Of a DNA stretch of 64,000 nucleotides, positions 37,465-48,300 are shown piece after piece. Position 1 is the first letter of the stretch, and the number at the start of each line of letters is the position of its first letter. The DNA is from Terebella lapidaria (taxonomy: Eukaryota; Annelida; Polychaeta; Terebellida; Terebellidae). The translations under genes and the position numbers were made by a program. The notes beneath the pieces were generated by a model. The model worked only from the letters and a program-made list of their open reading frames with translations. It searched no databases and was not told where the DNA came from. The stretch covers positions 24,349,950-24,413,949 of the forward strand of contig OX424569.1 of the NCBI GenBank assembly GCA_949152475.1. The letters run 5' to 3'.

Positions 37465-38230
37465 TTTCGCTCTACGACGGACCGTTTCTGAGATACGGCA
37501 AACAGGAAGTGCTGCGTCGGCGAAAAAAAAATCGACATCAGAAGTCGTCTCGACCCAAGATACCCTCTAGACTAGTTAGCCTAGTGCCAGGAGGCCGAAA
37601 TTAAGCTCCCGTTTCGCTGTACGACGCACCATTTCCGAGATACAACCAAACAGGAAGTGCCGAGTCGGTAAAAAAAAAATTTGACACCAGGAGACGTCTC
37701 GGCCCAAGATGCCCTCTAGACTAGTTTGTCTAGTACCAGAAGGCTGGAATTAAGCTCCGTTTCGCTCTACGACTCACTGTTTCCGAGATACGGCCAAATA
37801 GGAAGTGCTGAGTCGGAGAAAATAAATTCGACACCAGGGGTTGTCTCGACCCAAAATACCCATAAGCATAGTTTGTCTAGTGCCAGGAGGCCGGAATTGA
37901 GCTCAGTTTCCCTGTATGATGCACCGTTTCCGAGATACGCCCAAACAGGAAGTGCCGATTCGGCGAAAAAAAAATCGACACCAGGGGTCGTCTCGACCCA
38001 AGATACCCACTAGTTTGTCTAGGGCCAGGACGCCGAAATTGAGCTCTGTTTCGCTCTACGACACACCGTTTCCGAGATATGGCCAAACAGGAAGTGCGCC
38101 GAGTCGGTGAAAAAAAATTCGACACCAGGGGTCGTTTCGACCCAAGATACCCCCTAGACTAGTTTGTCTAGTGCCAGGAGGCCGAAATTGAGCTCCGTTT
38201 CGCTCTACGACGCACCGTTTCCGAGATATG
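37465..38230. repeat. 147-bp tandem array, 5.2 copies
   Basis: Units start TTTCGCTCTACGACGCACCG at 37465, 37612, 37760, 37907, 38049 and 38198 (partial), giving spacings of 147, 148, 147, 142 and 149 bp. Conserved blocks include GGCCAAACAGGAAGTGC, GACACCAGGGGTCGTCTCG and CTAGACTAGTTTGTCTAG. Copies differ by several percent, so the array is not brand new. Confidence 0.92.
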
Positions 38231-38572
38231 CATGAAAGCCTCAAGGATGAAGTTCAAAGGTCGTTCAACGGATTGATCCCAAAATCAATAGGGTTCTTCC
38301 TTGGTGGTATATGAACTCCCATGCAAAGAATACTTGCCATTGCATGAATACTTTTTTAGTTATCGCTCGGAAACCAAGTCTCAAAATCAACCTTGATTTC
38401 ATCCTCACGGACCTCACGGACCCGGGAGCCGCCTCCAAAACAATAGGGGTCTTCCATGTAATATTTCTGACCAGTGGTGTAAATTTGGACAAGATCCGTT
38501 CAGGCGTTCCCGAGTTATTGATCGGGAACCAAAACGGCGGAAAGTGAAAAAAAAAAAGAAGAAAAAAAAAAA

Positions 38573-40256
38573 TTAGCCCAAGGGCTAAGGAAGGTTACCG
38601 GACAATATACATTTTAGATATTAGCCTTTTGTCCAGTGACCTTGAAAATAATTTTTCAACAAATATATCACTTCTAGTATGTCCACAATAAATTCCTAAG
38701 CTGTAAAGTCGATAATACGTGAGATATTAGCCATTCTGTGATCGGTGATGTGACCTAGAAAATAAGGTCAAAGTTCAAGTTCATGAAAAGATTCAGTATA
38801 TATCATTCCTCTATATTTGCAATTGATTCCTAAGCTGTAAAGATGATAATAAGCGACATATTAGCCATTTTGTTCTCTGACCTTGAAAATCGGATCAAAG
38901 GTCAAATTCTAGATCACCAAAATATTCAGCATACATCATTTCCTATATGTTCACTATGGACCTCTAAGCTGTGAATGTGATAATAAGAGAGATATAAACC
39001 ATTTTGTATTCTGACCTTGAAAATAAAATGACTGGCCTTGAAATTTAGGTCAAAGGTCAAATTCAAGGTCATGAGAATATTCAGAATATATCATTTCCTA
39101 TATGTTCACAATTGATTCCTAAGCTGTAAAGTTGATAATAAGCAAGATATTAGCCATTTTGTCCTGTTGACCTTGAAAATGAGGTCAAAGGCAAATTCAA
39201 GGTCACTAGAATATTCAGCATATATCATTTCCTATATGTTCACAATTGATTCATAAGGCGTAAAGTCACTAATAAGCAAGATATTGGCCATTTTGTCCTG
39301 TGACCTTGAAAATGAGGTCAAAGGTCAAATTCAAGGTCACAAAAATATTCAGCATATATCATTTCCTATATGTTCACAATTGATTCCTAAGCTGTAAAGT
39401 CGATAATAAGCGAGATATTAGCAATTTTGTCCTGTGACCTTGGAAATGAGGTCAAGGTCAAATTCGAGGTCACGAGAAAATTCAGCATATATCATTCCCT
39501 ATGTGTTCACAATGTATTCCTAAGCTGTAAAGTCGATAAGCGAGATATTAGCCATTTTGTCATGTGACCTTGAAAATGAGGTCAAAGGTCAAATTCAAGG
39601 TCATGAGAATATTCAGCATATATCATTTCCTATATGTTCACAATTGAATCCTAAGCTGTAAAGTCGATAATAAGCGAGATATTAGCCATTTTGTCCTGTG
39701 ACCTTGAAAATGAGGTCAAAGGTCAAATTCAAGGTCACGACAATATTCAGCATGTATCATTTCCTATATGTCCACTATTGATTCCTAGTCTCTAATCTCA
39801 ATATCAAGTGAGATATTAGGCTTAATGTGTCCCATTATAAAGCATAGGAGAATTTAACATGGGAAAGTCCCATTTGGGCCGAGTTTGGGCCCAAAATGGC
39901 CCACTTCGAGCGATTCAAGGGCAACGAAATTTATACATGTCACAGAGGTACATATGAGGAGTGTTATGCATGAATAAGAAAAAAAGTCACTGAACAGATT
40001 TTGAGAAAACGACAGCCAAAGTCCAAAATTGGCCATTTTTCGACGAAAACGGCCGCCATTTTGAAATAATTGCAAAAATAAAAAAAATAAAAAATACCTC
40101 CCTCTCGAAATATTTTTAGGCATTTTTGTGCAAAAATTCAGAAAGATTCGATCGTAAACTTTAAAGATAAAAATGTAGACGGACGACGACGGATGACGAC
40201 GGACGACGGACGCAACGCCACGGCAATAGGTTATCGGACCAAAGGTCCGGTAACCT
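38573..40256 (+). mobile_element. hairpin-ended non-autonomous element A (pearl/Helentron-like)
   Basis: The 5' end is the perfect palindrome TTAGCCCAAGGGCTAA (38573-38588), followed by GGTTACCGGAC. The core is about nine units of 134 bp at about 38639-39780. Then come a unique tail with GGCCGCCATTTTGAAA, a GACGGACGACGG microsatellite at about 40178-40210 and a 3' hairpin at 40229-40255 (arms GGTTATCGGACC and GGTCCGGTAACC, AAA loop) followed by T and a run of A. GGTTACCGG near the 5' end is the inverse of the hairpin's outer arm. It is inserted in the A-rich tract of element E. No coding capacity. Confidence 0.72.
38639..39780. repeat. 134-bp tandem array with nuclear-receptor-type half-sites, about nine copies
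   Basis: The typical unit starts TGACCTTGAAAATGAGGTCA and continues AAGGTCAAATTCAAGGTCA, then ATATTCAGCATATATCATTT and on to GCGAGATATTAGCCATTTTG. At 39302 and 39436 the spacing is exactly 134. In the unit at 39301 the motifs TGACCTTGA (39301-39309), AGGTCA-A-AGGTCA (39315-39327) and TCAAGGTCA (39331-39339) are perfect. Confidence 0.9.
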
Positions 40257-40559
40257 AAAAAAAAGAAAAAAACCAGACAAAACCATAAGGGCATTTCGGG
40301 CCGAAATGCCCTAATTGACTGGAAAATATATTGTTTTCTTCAGAAAAGGAAGGAGGAGGCTTGGCATGTGCTTATACCACATGAAGAAACATGTTGGGGA
40401 TTAGCCTGGCTGACAGTGATTCTAGGCACAGGAACATTCAGTCAGTGATTGCTCTACAGTAGGTCCCAGCACCAGTGACTGCATGACCAGGCTGACCAGG
40501 CTGTACAGTGATTGGCTGCAAGAGCAGCCATTTTTTTTTTCTCCTGGAAATTGCCTGAA

Positions 40560-41112
40560 TCAAATTATGACATTGACAGCCAGGAATCGCCCGAATTTTT
40601 TTTATCCAAAATGGCCGCTGGTGGCCATCTTGAATTTCGGATCTCAACGAAAAACAATAGCGGGCATGAAGCAAAGTATTTTGGATAAGCTGTGAAAGTT
40701 ACGGAAATATATATTAAGGCATCCAAGAGTTATGATCGCCCGATTTTTGTACAAAATGGCCACTGGCAGCCATCTTGAATTTCGGATCTCGACGAAATAC
40801 AAAAGGTGGCTGAAGCAAAGTATTTCGGATGAGTGGTGAAAGTTTCGGAAAGATCGATTGAGGTGTTCGAGAGTTATGATCACCCGCTTTTTTTTCAAAA
40901 TGGTTGCTGGCGGCCATCTTTGATTTCGGATCTCGACGAAAAACAATAGGGGGATGAAGCAAATTATCTCGGATGAGCTGTGATAGTTTCAGAAAGATAG
41001 ATCAAGGTTTTCAAGAGTTATGATCCAGAAACCTAACGGCGGAAGAGAGAGAGAGAGAGAAAAACATACAAAAACATAAGGCCTCCCGATTTTTGATCGG
41101 GATGCCTAATTA
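40560..41112 (+). mobile_element. second-family non-autonomous element with 145-bp tandem units
   Basis: Three units of about 145 bp, aligned on AAAATGGCCGCTGG-type words at 40608, 40753 and 40897. Each is followed by GGCCATCTTGAATTTCGGAT and ends AAGAGTTATGATC. After the third comes ACGGCGGAAG, a GA microsatellite (41044-41060), an A-rich stretch and a terminal hairpin at 41080-41106 (arms around CCCGAT and ATCGGG) followed by TAATT. The 5' boundary is uncertain. Confidence 0.6.
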
Positions 41113-41348
41113 GAGAAATAGTTAGGTCTATCAGGCAGATTTTGAGTAAATGGCCCCCAAAATCCGAAATTTGGCGTTTTTTTGCAAAAAACGGGCGCCA
41201 TTTTGAAAAATAAACAAATAAATAACGTCATATTGAATTATTTTAAATTTTCCCCAAATTTTCAGAAAGATTCGCCAGTAAACTTTAGATAGAAAAGACG
41301 ACGGACAGACAACAGACGCAACACTATGACAATGGGCTAGCCTAGCCC
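41113..41348 (+). mobile_element. 3' remnant of a hairpin-ended element (F)
   Basis: This matches the unique 3' tail of elements A and B (TTTTGAGTAAATGGCC, GGGCGCCATTTTGAAAA, CAGAAAGATTCGCCAGTAAAC, GACGACGGACAGAC) and ends in its own hairpin, GGGCTAG-C-CTAGCCC, at 41334-41348. The tandem core and 5' end are missing. Confidence 0.6.
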
Positions 41349-41495
41349 CAGTGATGATCTGTACACAACTATTTCATATCTGATGTTTATTTATTAGATA
41401 TGGAATAGTTGTGTACAGGGTTACCACTGGGGCAACAACATGAACATCAGATATAAAATAGTTGTGTACAGTGTCACCACTGGGGCTAGGCTAGC
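41336..41495. repeat. inverted repeat, arms about 52 bp
   Basis: Arms at 41336-41387 and 41443-41495 are inverse copies that begin GCTAGCCTAGCCCCAGTG and contain CTGTACACAACTATTTCATA. The loop holds a third copy of the TAGTTGTGTACAG to CCACTGGGGC part in the right arm's orientation. Its outer end overlaps the hairpin of element F. Confidence 0.85.
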
Positions 41496-41922
41496 CTATC
41501 GTTAGATATCTGTGATCTTGCCCGGGCGACTCAACTTGCAGGCGGCTGTATTTTATGGCTAGCCTATCGTAGGCCTACCATGGCATACAGTAGTATAAAC
41601 GTGATTAAACGATTAAACGAAAGTAAAAACTGGTCCTGTCATTATTATTCCCATATGTATATCGGCCTATAGATCGACCTATCCCACGTTGAAACAAATA
41701 CCGTACTCGCTCAAAAACTCCGTCCACATGCGCCATTGGAAATCTACGTGTGCCAAAATGCGGAACAAATACGGTAAAAGCACATCCGATTGAACGATGA
41801 ACAACATTTCGACACGTCAAGTGCTGGAATCCGTGATTTTCCGCATGTGTGTCATCAAATAATGCGATAACCAACAGAACAATTGACACAATTTCGAGGG
41901 AAGTGCTAAAAATAAAATAAAA
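41496..41922. promoter_or_regulatory. presumed GOSR2 upstream region
   Basis: This is the 427 bp before the GOSR2 start codon, with no other gene seen. The promoter must lie here or overlap the inverted repeat just upstream. No TATA box was identified. Confidence 0.35.
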
Positions 41923-42703
41923 ATGGAAGCGATTTATCATCAGACGAACAAAATGGTGCACGAAGTTCACGCCGGTTTGAGTCGATACGAACGGGCGAGT
42001 GAACAAGATATGCACTTGGTAGAAAACGAACTGCAGGCAAGAATCGACCAGATTGTCAGCAACTGTGAACGCCTTGAGATACTAGTCAACAAGGAACCAC
42101 CGACACGCAGAGCCAACGCCAAACTCAGGGTAGATCAACTTAAATATGACTGTCAACACTTGCAATCCTCAATGCGGAACATGCAACACAGGCGGTATGT
42201 GTATTCACATGTGTATTGCAAATGAACCACTGGTACAATAGTCTGGTAGATCTTTATCCATAGTCATCGACTCAGACTGATGTATAGACAGTGTATGTAC
42301 ACAGTACACCGCATTGTCATGTTTATATCATTGCAGGTACATGAAGGAGGAAGAAGAAAGGGAAAGAGAAGCACTTCTCAGTCGCAAGTTCGAAGCCAAT
42401 GACGCCTCAACATCAATCATGATTGATGCCGCTTTGCAGCATAATCAGCGTTTGACGGATTCAAACAGAGGCATGGATGAACTTATATCAAGCGGTGGCA
42501 GCATATTGTCCAACCTCAAGGAACAGAGAATAACGCTAAAGGGCGCGCACAAAAAAATCCTGGACATTGCCAATACGTTAGGACTTTCCAACACGGTCAT
42601 GCGCTTGATAGAAAAGCGGGCAGGCCAAGATAAAATCATCCTATTTGGAGGCATGATTTTGACTTGTATTATAATGTTTCTGGTGTGGAAGTATTTGACG
42701 TAG
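41923..42703 (+). CDS. GOSR2: membrin, Golgi SNAP receptor complex member 2 (Qb-SNARE)
   Basis: Two coding exons, 41923-42194 and 42337-42703, split by a 142-bp intron (CG-gtatgt to tgcag-G). Together they give 212 residues, the same length I recall for human GOSR2. The protein is a Golgi and ER-Golgi Qb-SNARE acting in membrane fusion of ER-to-Golgi and intra-Golgi carriers. Visible features: an N-terminal helical region with VHEV and VENELQARIDQI; conserved EPPTRRANAKLRVDQLKYD (about 58-76); a SNARE motif around 135-185 with the zero-layer glutamine in LKEQRITLKG and ILDIANTLGLSNTVMRLIEKR; and a C-terminal anchor IILFGGMILTCIIMFLVW. The start at 41923 matches the family N-terminus. Only one intron interrupts the coding part. 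The gene is convergent with ANAPC13. Confidence 0.97.
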
Positions 42704-43658
42704 CGACTAGAAATTGTAGGCATTTTCTTGTTGTACTTGTGCTAACCAACCTGCATTCCACCCTGTCGGACATACTTGTGAATGGCACAGTGGTGCAATT
42801 ACGCAGAATGAAGTACTCAACAGATTATCATAACATTGGGAGTTCAGGTATTAGTGTATGGAATATATTCCAGTACCTTGCAATATTATGACAAATTCAC
42901 AGCACCTTGGCATGTAAAGTAGCAATAACTTGCATGTATACTTAGAATAACTTGAGTGATAAACATTTATTATGTATACTATCGATATCACATGCAAAAC
43001 ATGTATTTCAAACCAATGAACCTGTGTGTCAGTTATATCTAGCAGTAATATGATAATACTGTTCTAATGTTGATGTGTAATACTCTTGACAAAATGATGT
43101 GTTTCCAACACCCTTGATTACAAACTGTGTTGTGTTGAGGAAGAATTATCAGGAGTAAGTTTTGAAGAATATTCCCTTGATAGCTTGAATCACCTCAATA
43201 ATTTGCACCTGATGAAGAAAGTACTTTTTAGGTGTAAATGTTTTGATTCCTGTAGCAGGAGCGATAGTATTTTATCGTGAAACACCCGATACAATACATT
43301 TCCTCAGACGTGCTTGATAAAGTGTTTGTCAATGTATGAAGCTAAAATCAAACATAGCAGTGAAAAATTCTGCTGGCTTGACAGTGTGTTTTAAGGATCA
43401 TAAATGTTTTCAACTTTGCAGTCATTAACTTGCCTTTTGTTAAGTTCTCTTCCTGTACATCATGTATATACCTTGCAATGCATATGTGTACATGTAATAT
43501 GTATGTACTGTATTATTATTTATCATCATATAAGTAGTGACTTCAGTGTTGAAGTTCATTCATGGAAAGGCCAAAACCAATGTGTAGATTCAAATCTGCC
43601 ATCTGATTATTAATGCTGTGCGATCATGCAGTTTTATTTAGTCTCTACCGTGAATAAA
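42704..43658 (+). other. GOSR2: GOSR2 3' untranslated region (predicted)
   Basis: AT-rich sequence with no coding signal between the GOSR2 stop and the AATAAA at 43653-43658. Confidence 0.5.
43653..43658 (+). terminator. predicted poly(A) signal of GOSR2
   Basis: AATAAA about 950 bp past the stop codon and 51 bp before the opposite-strand signal of ANAPC13. Chosen by position; other A-rich hexamers lie upstream. Confidence 0.5.
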
Positions 43659-43709
43659 AACTACACAAAGAAAAAATGAGTCCAATATGATTTCGCTGCA
43701 TGCTCGAAA

Positions 43710-43715
43710 TTTATT
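43710..43715 (-). terminator. predicted poly(A) signal of ANAPC13
   Basis: TTTATT on the plus strand, AATAAA on the minus strand, about 390 bp past the ANAPC13 stop. Confidence 0.45.
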
Positions 43716-44105
43716 TCATTCTTATTTACAATGCATGTATATACATTTAAGATATACAAACTCACACTAGAGCCATGAAATCTTTGATTACAATGAACTC
43801 TACTCAGTCAGAATATAACAATCAATGAGGTATTGAGGTCCAGTAGAAAGTGAATGGCTGTTTGACACTGGGAACATATTTTGCTGAATCTCACAGAATA
43901 AACATTGTGATTACGTACATATATAATACTGGAAAGAAACTGATAAATATATCCTTATTATGCCATACCTGCCATTTCATCATTACACTTCGAGTGCAGT
44001 CCTGACACATGTGGGACAACTATAATATACACACTTGTCCACAAAATGTATGAAGGTAATATTTTTGAACACAAAACAATATACAAGTGAAGGATGAAGT
44101 GGACA

Positions 44106-45309
44106 TCAATTGTTGCTGCCCCCTCCACTGCTACCAGCGCCTGCGCCCTGCTAAATATACAGGACAAGCTCGTTCATATACAGGTAAATGGAGCAATTAC
44201 ATTTCAGTGGCTAGTTTGTATAGTTTGGAGCATGAAATTCAGTTTTGGTAAAGATATACAAAACAGCAATTATTTCAGATCATATGGTACGCAATAACTG
44301 CGTGCAAGAACCGCAAAAACTTTCTATATTTTTGGGGCCAGGCAATATCTATTGATCCGAAATGAACTGAGATAGTTCAAGATGGACTTCACTCTGACCT
44401 GTAAATGAGTGCTACTGATTACCGAGGAGTGCTGTTCCGTGAGTGCCCAGAGCGCGAGATCGGACCACTTCTGTTCCTGCTCGCGGAGCGTCTCGGTCGT
44501 GTTGCCGTTGTCCGGCTCCAGCTCCGGAAGCTCCATCTGCGGCACGGCGACATCCTCGTCCGGTAAACGTTCCTACGTATCACCGATAGATTTACATGTT
44601 TACAATCTTATATATATCGAAAGCCATGCAGATATTTTTATTCCAAATCAATATAAATATTTTTGTCATGAAAGCGTAGCCATATCCATTACTGGGGATT
44701 TAATTTCGCGGTTCAGTGATTGCCAGTAATCGCGTAAAGAATTTGCAGTTGATGGACATCACAGTATATCAATGCAATTGGTGTGAGAAATGGAAAGTCA
44801 CAGTAAATCAAATCAGATTTTATTTGAAATTTTAAACACAAACGTCAAACAAGTCATGCTTAGTCGGCAAAAGCTTGAACTTGGTGCAGATGTCATCGGC
44901 ACCAAGTTCAAGCACGTGCCATGCAGACGCTAGCGACCGGTATCTGGGCACTGTAACTAACGTAATTCTGCGCGTTATGATTAGCAACAGCGTATTGTGC
45001 TATGGACGGCCACAAACCTCAAAATTAATTTTCGCGGGAGACTTATTTTAGCGAGGTATTTAATTTCGCGGATCTACCCTTACCGCGAAATACGCGAAAT
45101 AAGTACCGCGCGAAAATTAGTACTTTTACAGTATATCACATAACAATTTTTTAGATTCTGTTTAGAGTAAATGTCCCGGAGTGAGTTTATACCTATACAA
45201 CCAGATTATAGTCTCTTGTTCCTGTATATACTGAATGAGTAGGTACCTTGCGCCATTCCTGGTCAACTATGTCCATGAGTCTGCCTTCTCGGTTCACTTC
45301 GCTGTCCAT
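44106..45309 (-). CDS. ANAPC13: anaphase-promoting complex subunit 13
   Basis: Three coding exons on the minus strand: 45309-45247 (21 codons), 44572-44423 (50 codons) and 44150-44106 (14 codons and stop), all joined in phase 0 with gtacct, gtaatc and ag boundaries. The 85-residue product starts MDSEVNREGRLMDIVDQEWR and continues LPDEDVAVPQMELPELEPDN, then NTTETLREQEQKWSDLALWAL. This closely follows APC13, a small structural subunit that stabilises the TPR arm of the APC/C ubiquitin ligase. Human APC13 has 74 residues as I recall. The extra length is a Gly/Ser tail (GAGAGSSGGGSNN) from the third exon, the least certain part. The first intron holds a repeat and a 41-bp palindrome. The gene is tail to tail with GOSR2. 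Confidence 0.93.
44690..45137. mobile_element. MITE-like repeat in ANAPC13 intron 1
   Basis: AATTTCGCGG, TTCGCGGGAG and ACCGCGAAAT-type words recur in both orientations, and both ends read TACTG towards the interior (TACTGGGG left, TACTGTAAAAG right, inverted). Elements of this style are common in invertebrate genomes, but the exact ends and target duplication are not clear here. No coding capacity. Confidence 0.45.
44873..44913. repeat. perfect palindrome, 15-bp arms
   Basis: Arms GCTTGAACTTGGTGC and GCACCAAGTTCAAGC flank the 11-base loop AGATGTCATCG. It lies in ANAPC13 intron 1, inside the MITE-like repeat, and would fold as a stable hairpin in DNA or in the pre-mRNA. Confidence 0.9.
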
Positions 45310-48300
45310 CGTCAGATCGTGAAATCAGCAGCAATCTCGCACAGTGAACGAGAAACACTAATGTTCAAATCATATTGTGTTCAATCAGTACCAAAACATA
45401 GAACTTTATCAGGTTATACTTGTACTAGATCTAGATATGTAAATTTGCATGCCCATTATTTTCAAATGTTATATGACATAAAATGATAAACTATGGAATA
45501 AATCTAAAGAATTTTTAGCTGCCTTTTTGGGCACGTTATGATTGGTCAACCTGTGACGGGAAAATTGTCATCCACTTGGAATTCTGCGTGTGATCCCTGT
45601 ATCCTATCAACGGACCTATCAGCCTATCACCATGATCAAAGAAAAGTGACCAAAATATTACAAACGATTTTTCCGATCACAACGGGAGGTACAAAATATT
45701 ACTTAATAGGATGGCTAACATCACTAATTATCGCCCACTGGAAAATGTCTCATTTCTGTTTGAAATAGAGATTTTATACTTACAGCTATGTTTGGGGATT
45801 ACCTGACTTATTTTTCGGTAGTTCCAACAAACTGAATGTTCAGAACGCGAAGAATACCAACACAGTCTACATTCGAACTGATGTCACGGATGAGCAACTT
45901 TTGTCAAGCCAAACCACGAAAAGGTGACGCATTTTGGACCTTATGATATGGATGTGCATTTGCTATCATAACGTCTCATAGTGGTATCATAATGTTCACT
46001 ATTATTGGAATTGATGTAAAACCGCTTAGAAGGATCGTTTTTCAGGCAGTTTTCTAAAGCCACCTAAGTTGCAGGTTCAAATCTGGACAGTGTGACATTT
46101 ATTCACACTGAGTTCTATATTTTCGGTCATATTATTTTTAGTTTTAGGGTTGTTGTACCATGATACTCAGTAGCCTGCGACCAAATTACGTCTGTAATTC
46201 AGGTATTTACGTGCACAGAAACAAAACAAGCAAAATACATTTTGTTAAATAGGACATTCCCACTTTTATTTCATTCAGTTGCTTATATGTACATTTCTTC
46301 CAACGAATATATACATGCACTGTTCACAATATTTCTATATGCACATGACATACACACATATACCCACAAGTCAAGAAAATCTCTCACAGAACCTTGAAAA
46401 TTTTGCACAATTCTTCAAAAATTGAAGTTTAAATAGTTATAAATACTGAATCATACCTCAGCTTCTTGCACTTTTCCACAAAATGAACAGGGTTCATCGA
46501 ATTTCTTGGCTACTGCTACCGGTATGTCCCAGCAGCTTACGTAGATGTACATTCCAAATTTAGGCATATTGTGTCTTAGATGCAACATATTTTTTCTCAC
46601 GGGGGTCCATAATCATGATAATCCTGGCGAAAATCGCAGGGTTAGAATCAGAGAAAAGCAACAGGATCGTTGTCCCCTGTCTCAGTGATGTAAAACGTAA
46701 AAAAACGAAAGATGGCACACATAACAAATCTCGGCATCATTGCGTGAGGTCAACTCTCCCCCAAAATACCGATTTATAATCTTCGCTGCCGATATCACTC
46801 ACTACGTAAGCCAATTGAGAGTCCAAATTTGATAAAATGTTGTAGTAGTTATGTTGACAATTATCCAACATAAACTGGTAATTTTCACGAGCATAAAAAT
46901 TGAAGGAGCGCATAACACAGGTAATGATTCTCACTGATCGTAAAAATGTCGCAAATGTTCCCACCAGTATTTTTTAATTAAAAACTGCACAGAAAAAATT
47001 GTTACTTCTTCACGCTACAAGCATAGCAGATGATGGTAATCCTATGAACCATATATTGATAATCTCTGACTGTATACACGGCAATCAATGGTTAGATCAA
47101 CCAGAGAAGTTGTCTTGCCCAGAATAATCTCTTTTCCGCTCCACGTACACGCAGTGTACTGCTTCATGCGAGTGTTACTATATTTAGTTGTCGTTGCTGG
47201 CTCCTGAGCACAGGATTAAATGATGGCTTATGAATATAAGATGAAGTTATACACACTCTGAACAGAGGGGTCTGTATTCATTACATGTTTTGGGTTCAAT
47301 TACCTATAACAATATTGCTCTATTCAAACATGGGAGGGAACACAATCCTTCGATGAGATTTGATGGTAAAATATTTTCGATGACAATTTAGTTTGGTTCT
47401 TTGAAACAGTGCCTTTACTACCACACCAAATATTCACACAACTATTCATCGCATCTCTCTGAGCATAAAGTTGTAACATTACTCGTTCAAACTGCTGAAA
47501 TATACAAAGCCATATCACTTCAACACTGGTCATACTTGAATGAGGCAAAATACTAGCATGGGAATTAAACAAAGAAAAATATTGGTACAGTAATTATTTG
47601 CGAAATATTTTCAGGGCATGATGGTTGACTTTTCATTGATCGTAGTACAAATTTCATGAAAAAGGTGACAAACAACATCGAGAATAGAAAGTTATTCACC
47701 ATTTTGCATTTGAATGAAAAGCACAATATTTCACAAAATATATCCTACTACTGGTACATTAATGCACGAACGAGTTTTAGATACATGCTAGTTCTAATGA
47801 GCAAACAATTTCAAACCGATGATGTCACTTGAAAATTTACACAAGAACGCAGGGTGCTCTTCAAAACTTTTTACAACTTACCCCCACCCCTTTGTACAAG
47901 ACTTTCGACTGGAATAGTTCCACTACATGTAGACAGGACACAAGACAGAAATGTGTTGTTGAGTGAGGTAGGTCTTGAAACCTCATCTGGAGTATATTTT
48001 TGTGGCAAAATACACAGCAATTATTTTGAATTTTTTAATGCAGGTTCCAAGCTGCGTTTTCTACTAAAATACAGAAACAAATTGCTTCCTGAATCGGCAA
48101 CAAATGAATCATCCACTTTGAAAATCCTCAAGCAAATCAAGTATTAAAATATTTCCGAGTTTGACACCGCTATGTTGAACAAGTAAAATACATTGCGACT
48201 GGCAGCATAGAGAATACTGATACAGAAAGAGAAGGCATTCCAACAAAGAGAACGTCACACGAATAAACAAGGATTGTGCCTACAGTCTCATTTTGCTGAT

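Larger units (their letters stand above)
37451..40314 (+). mobile_element. hairpin-ended non-autonomous element E (second family), interrupted by element A
   Basis: It starts near TTAGGCATCTTTGCG (37451), continues with the 147-bp tandem array and a unique stretch, and reaches CAAAACGGCGGAAAGTG plus an A-rich tract at about 38530-38572. There element A is inserted. On the far side the A-rich tract resumes and ends CATAAGGGCATTTCGG with its inverse CCGAAATGCCC (40289-40311), followed by CTAATT. The neighbouring copy at 40.6-41.1 kb has the same GGCGGAAG, A-rich, hairpin, CTAATT end. No coding capacity. Confidence 0.55.

Noticed and set aside
37465-38230. CRISPR-like or coding interpretation of the 147-bp array
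   Set aside because: There are no spacers (the whole unit repeats), frames are repeatedly closed, and the context is eukaryotic.
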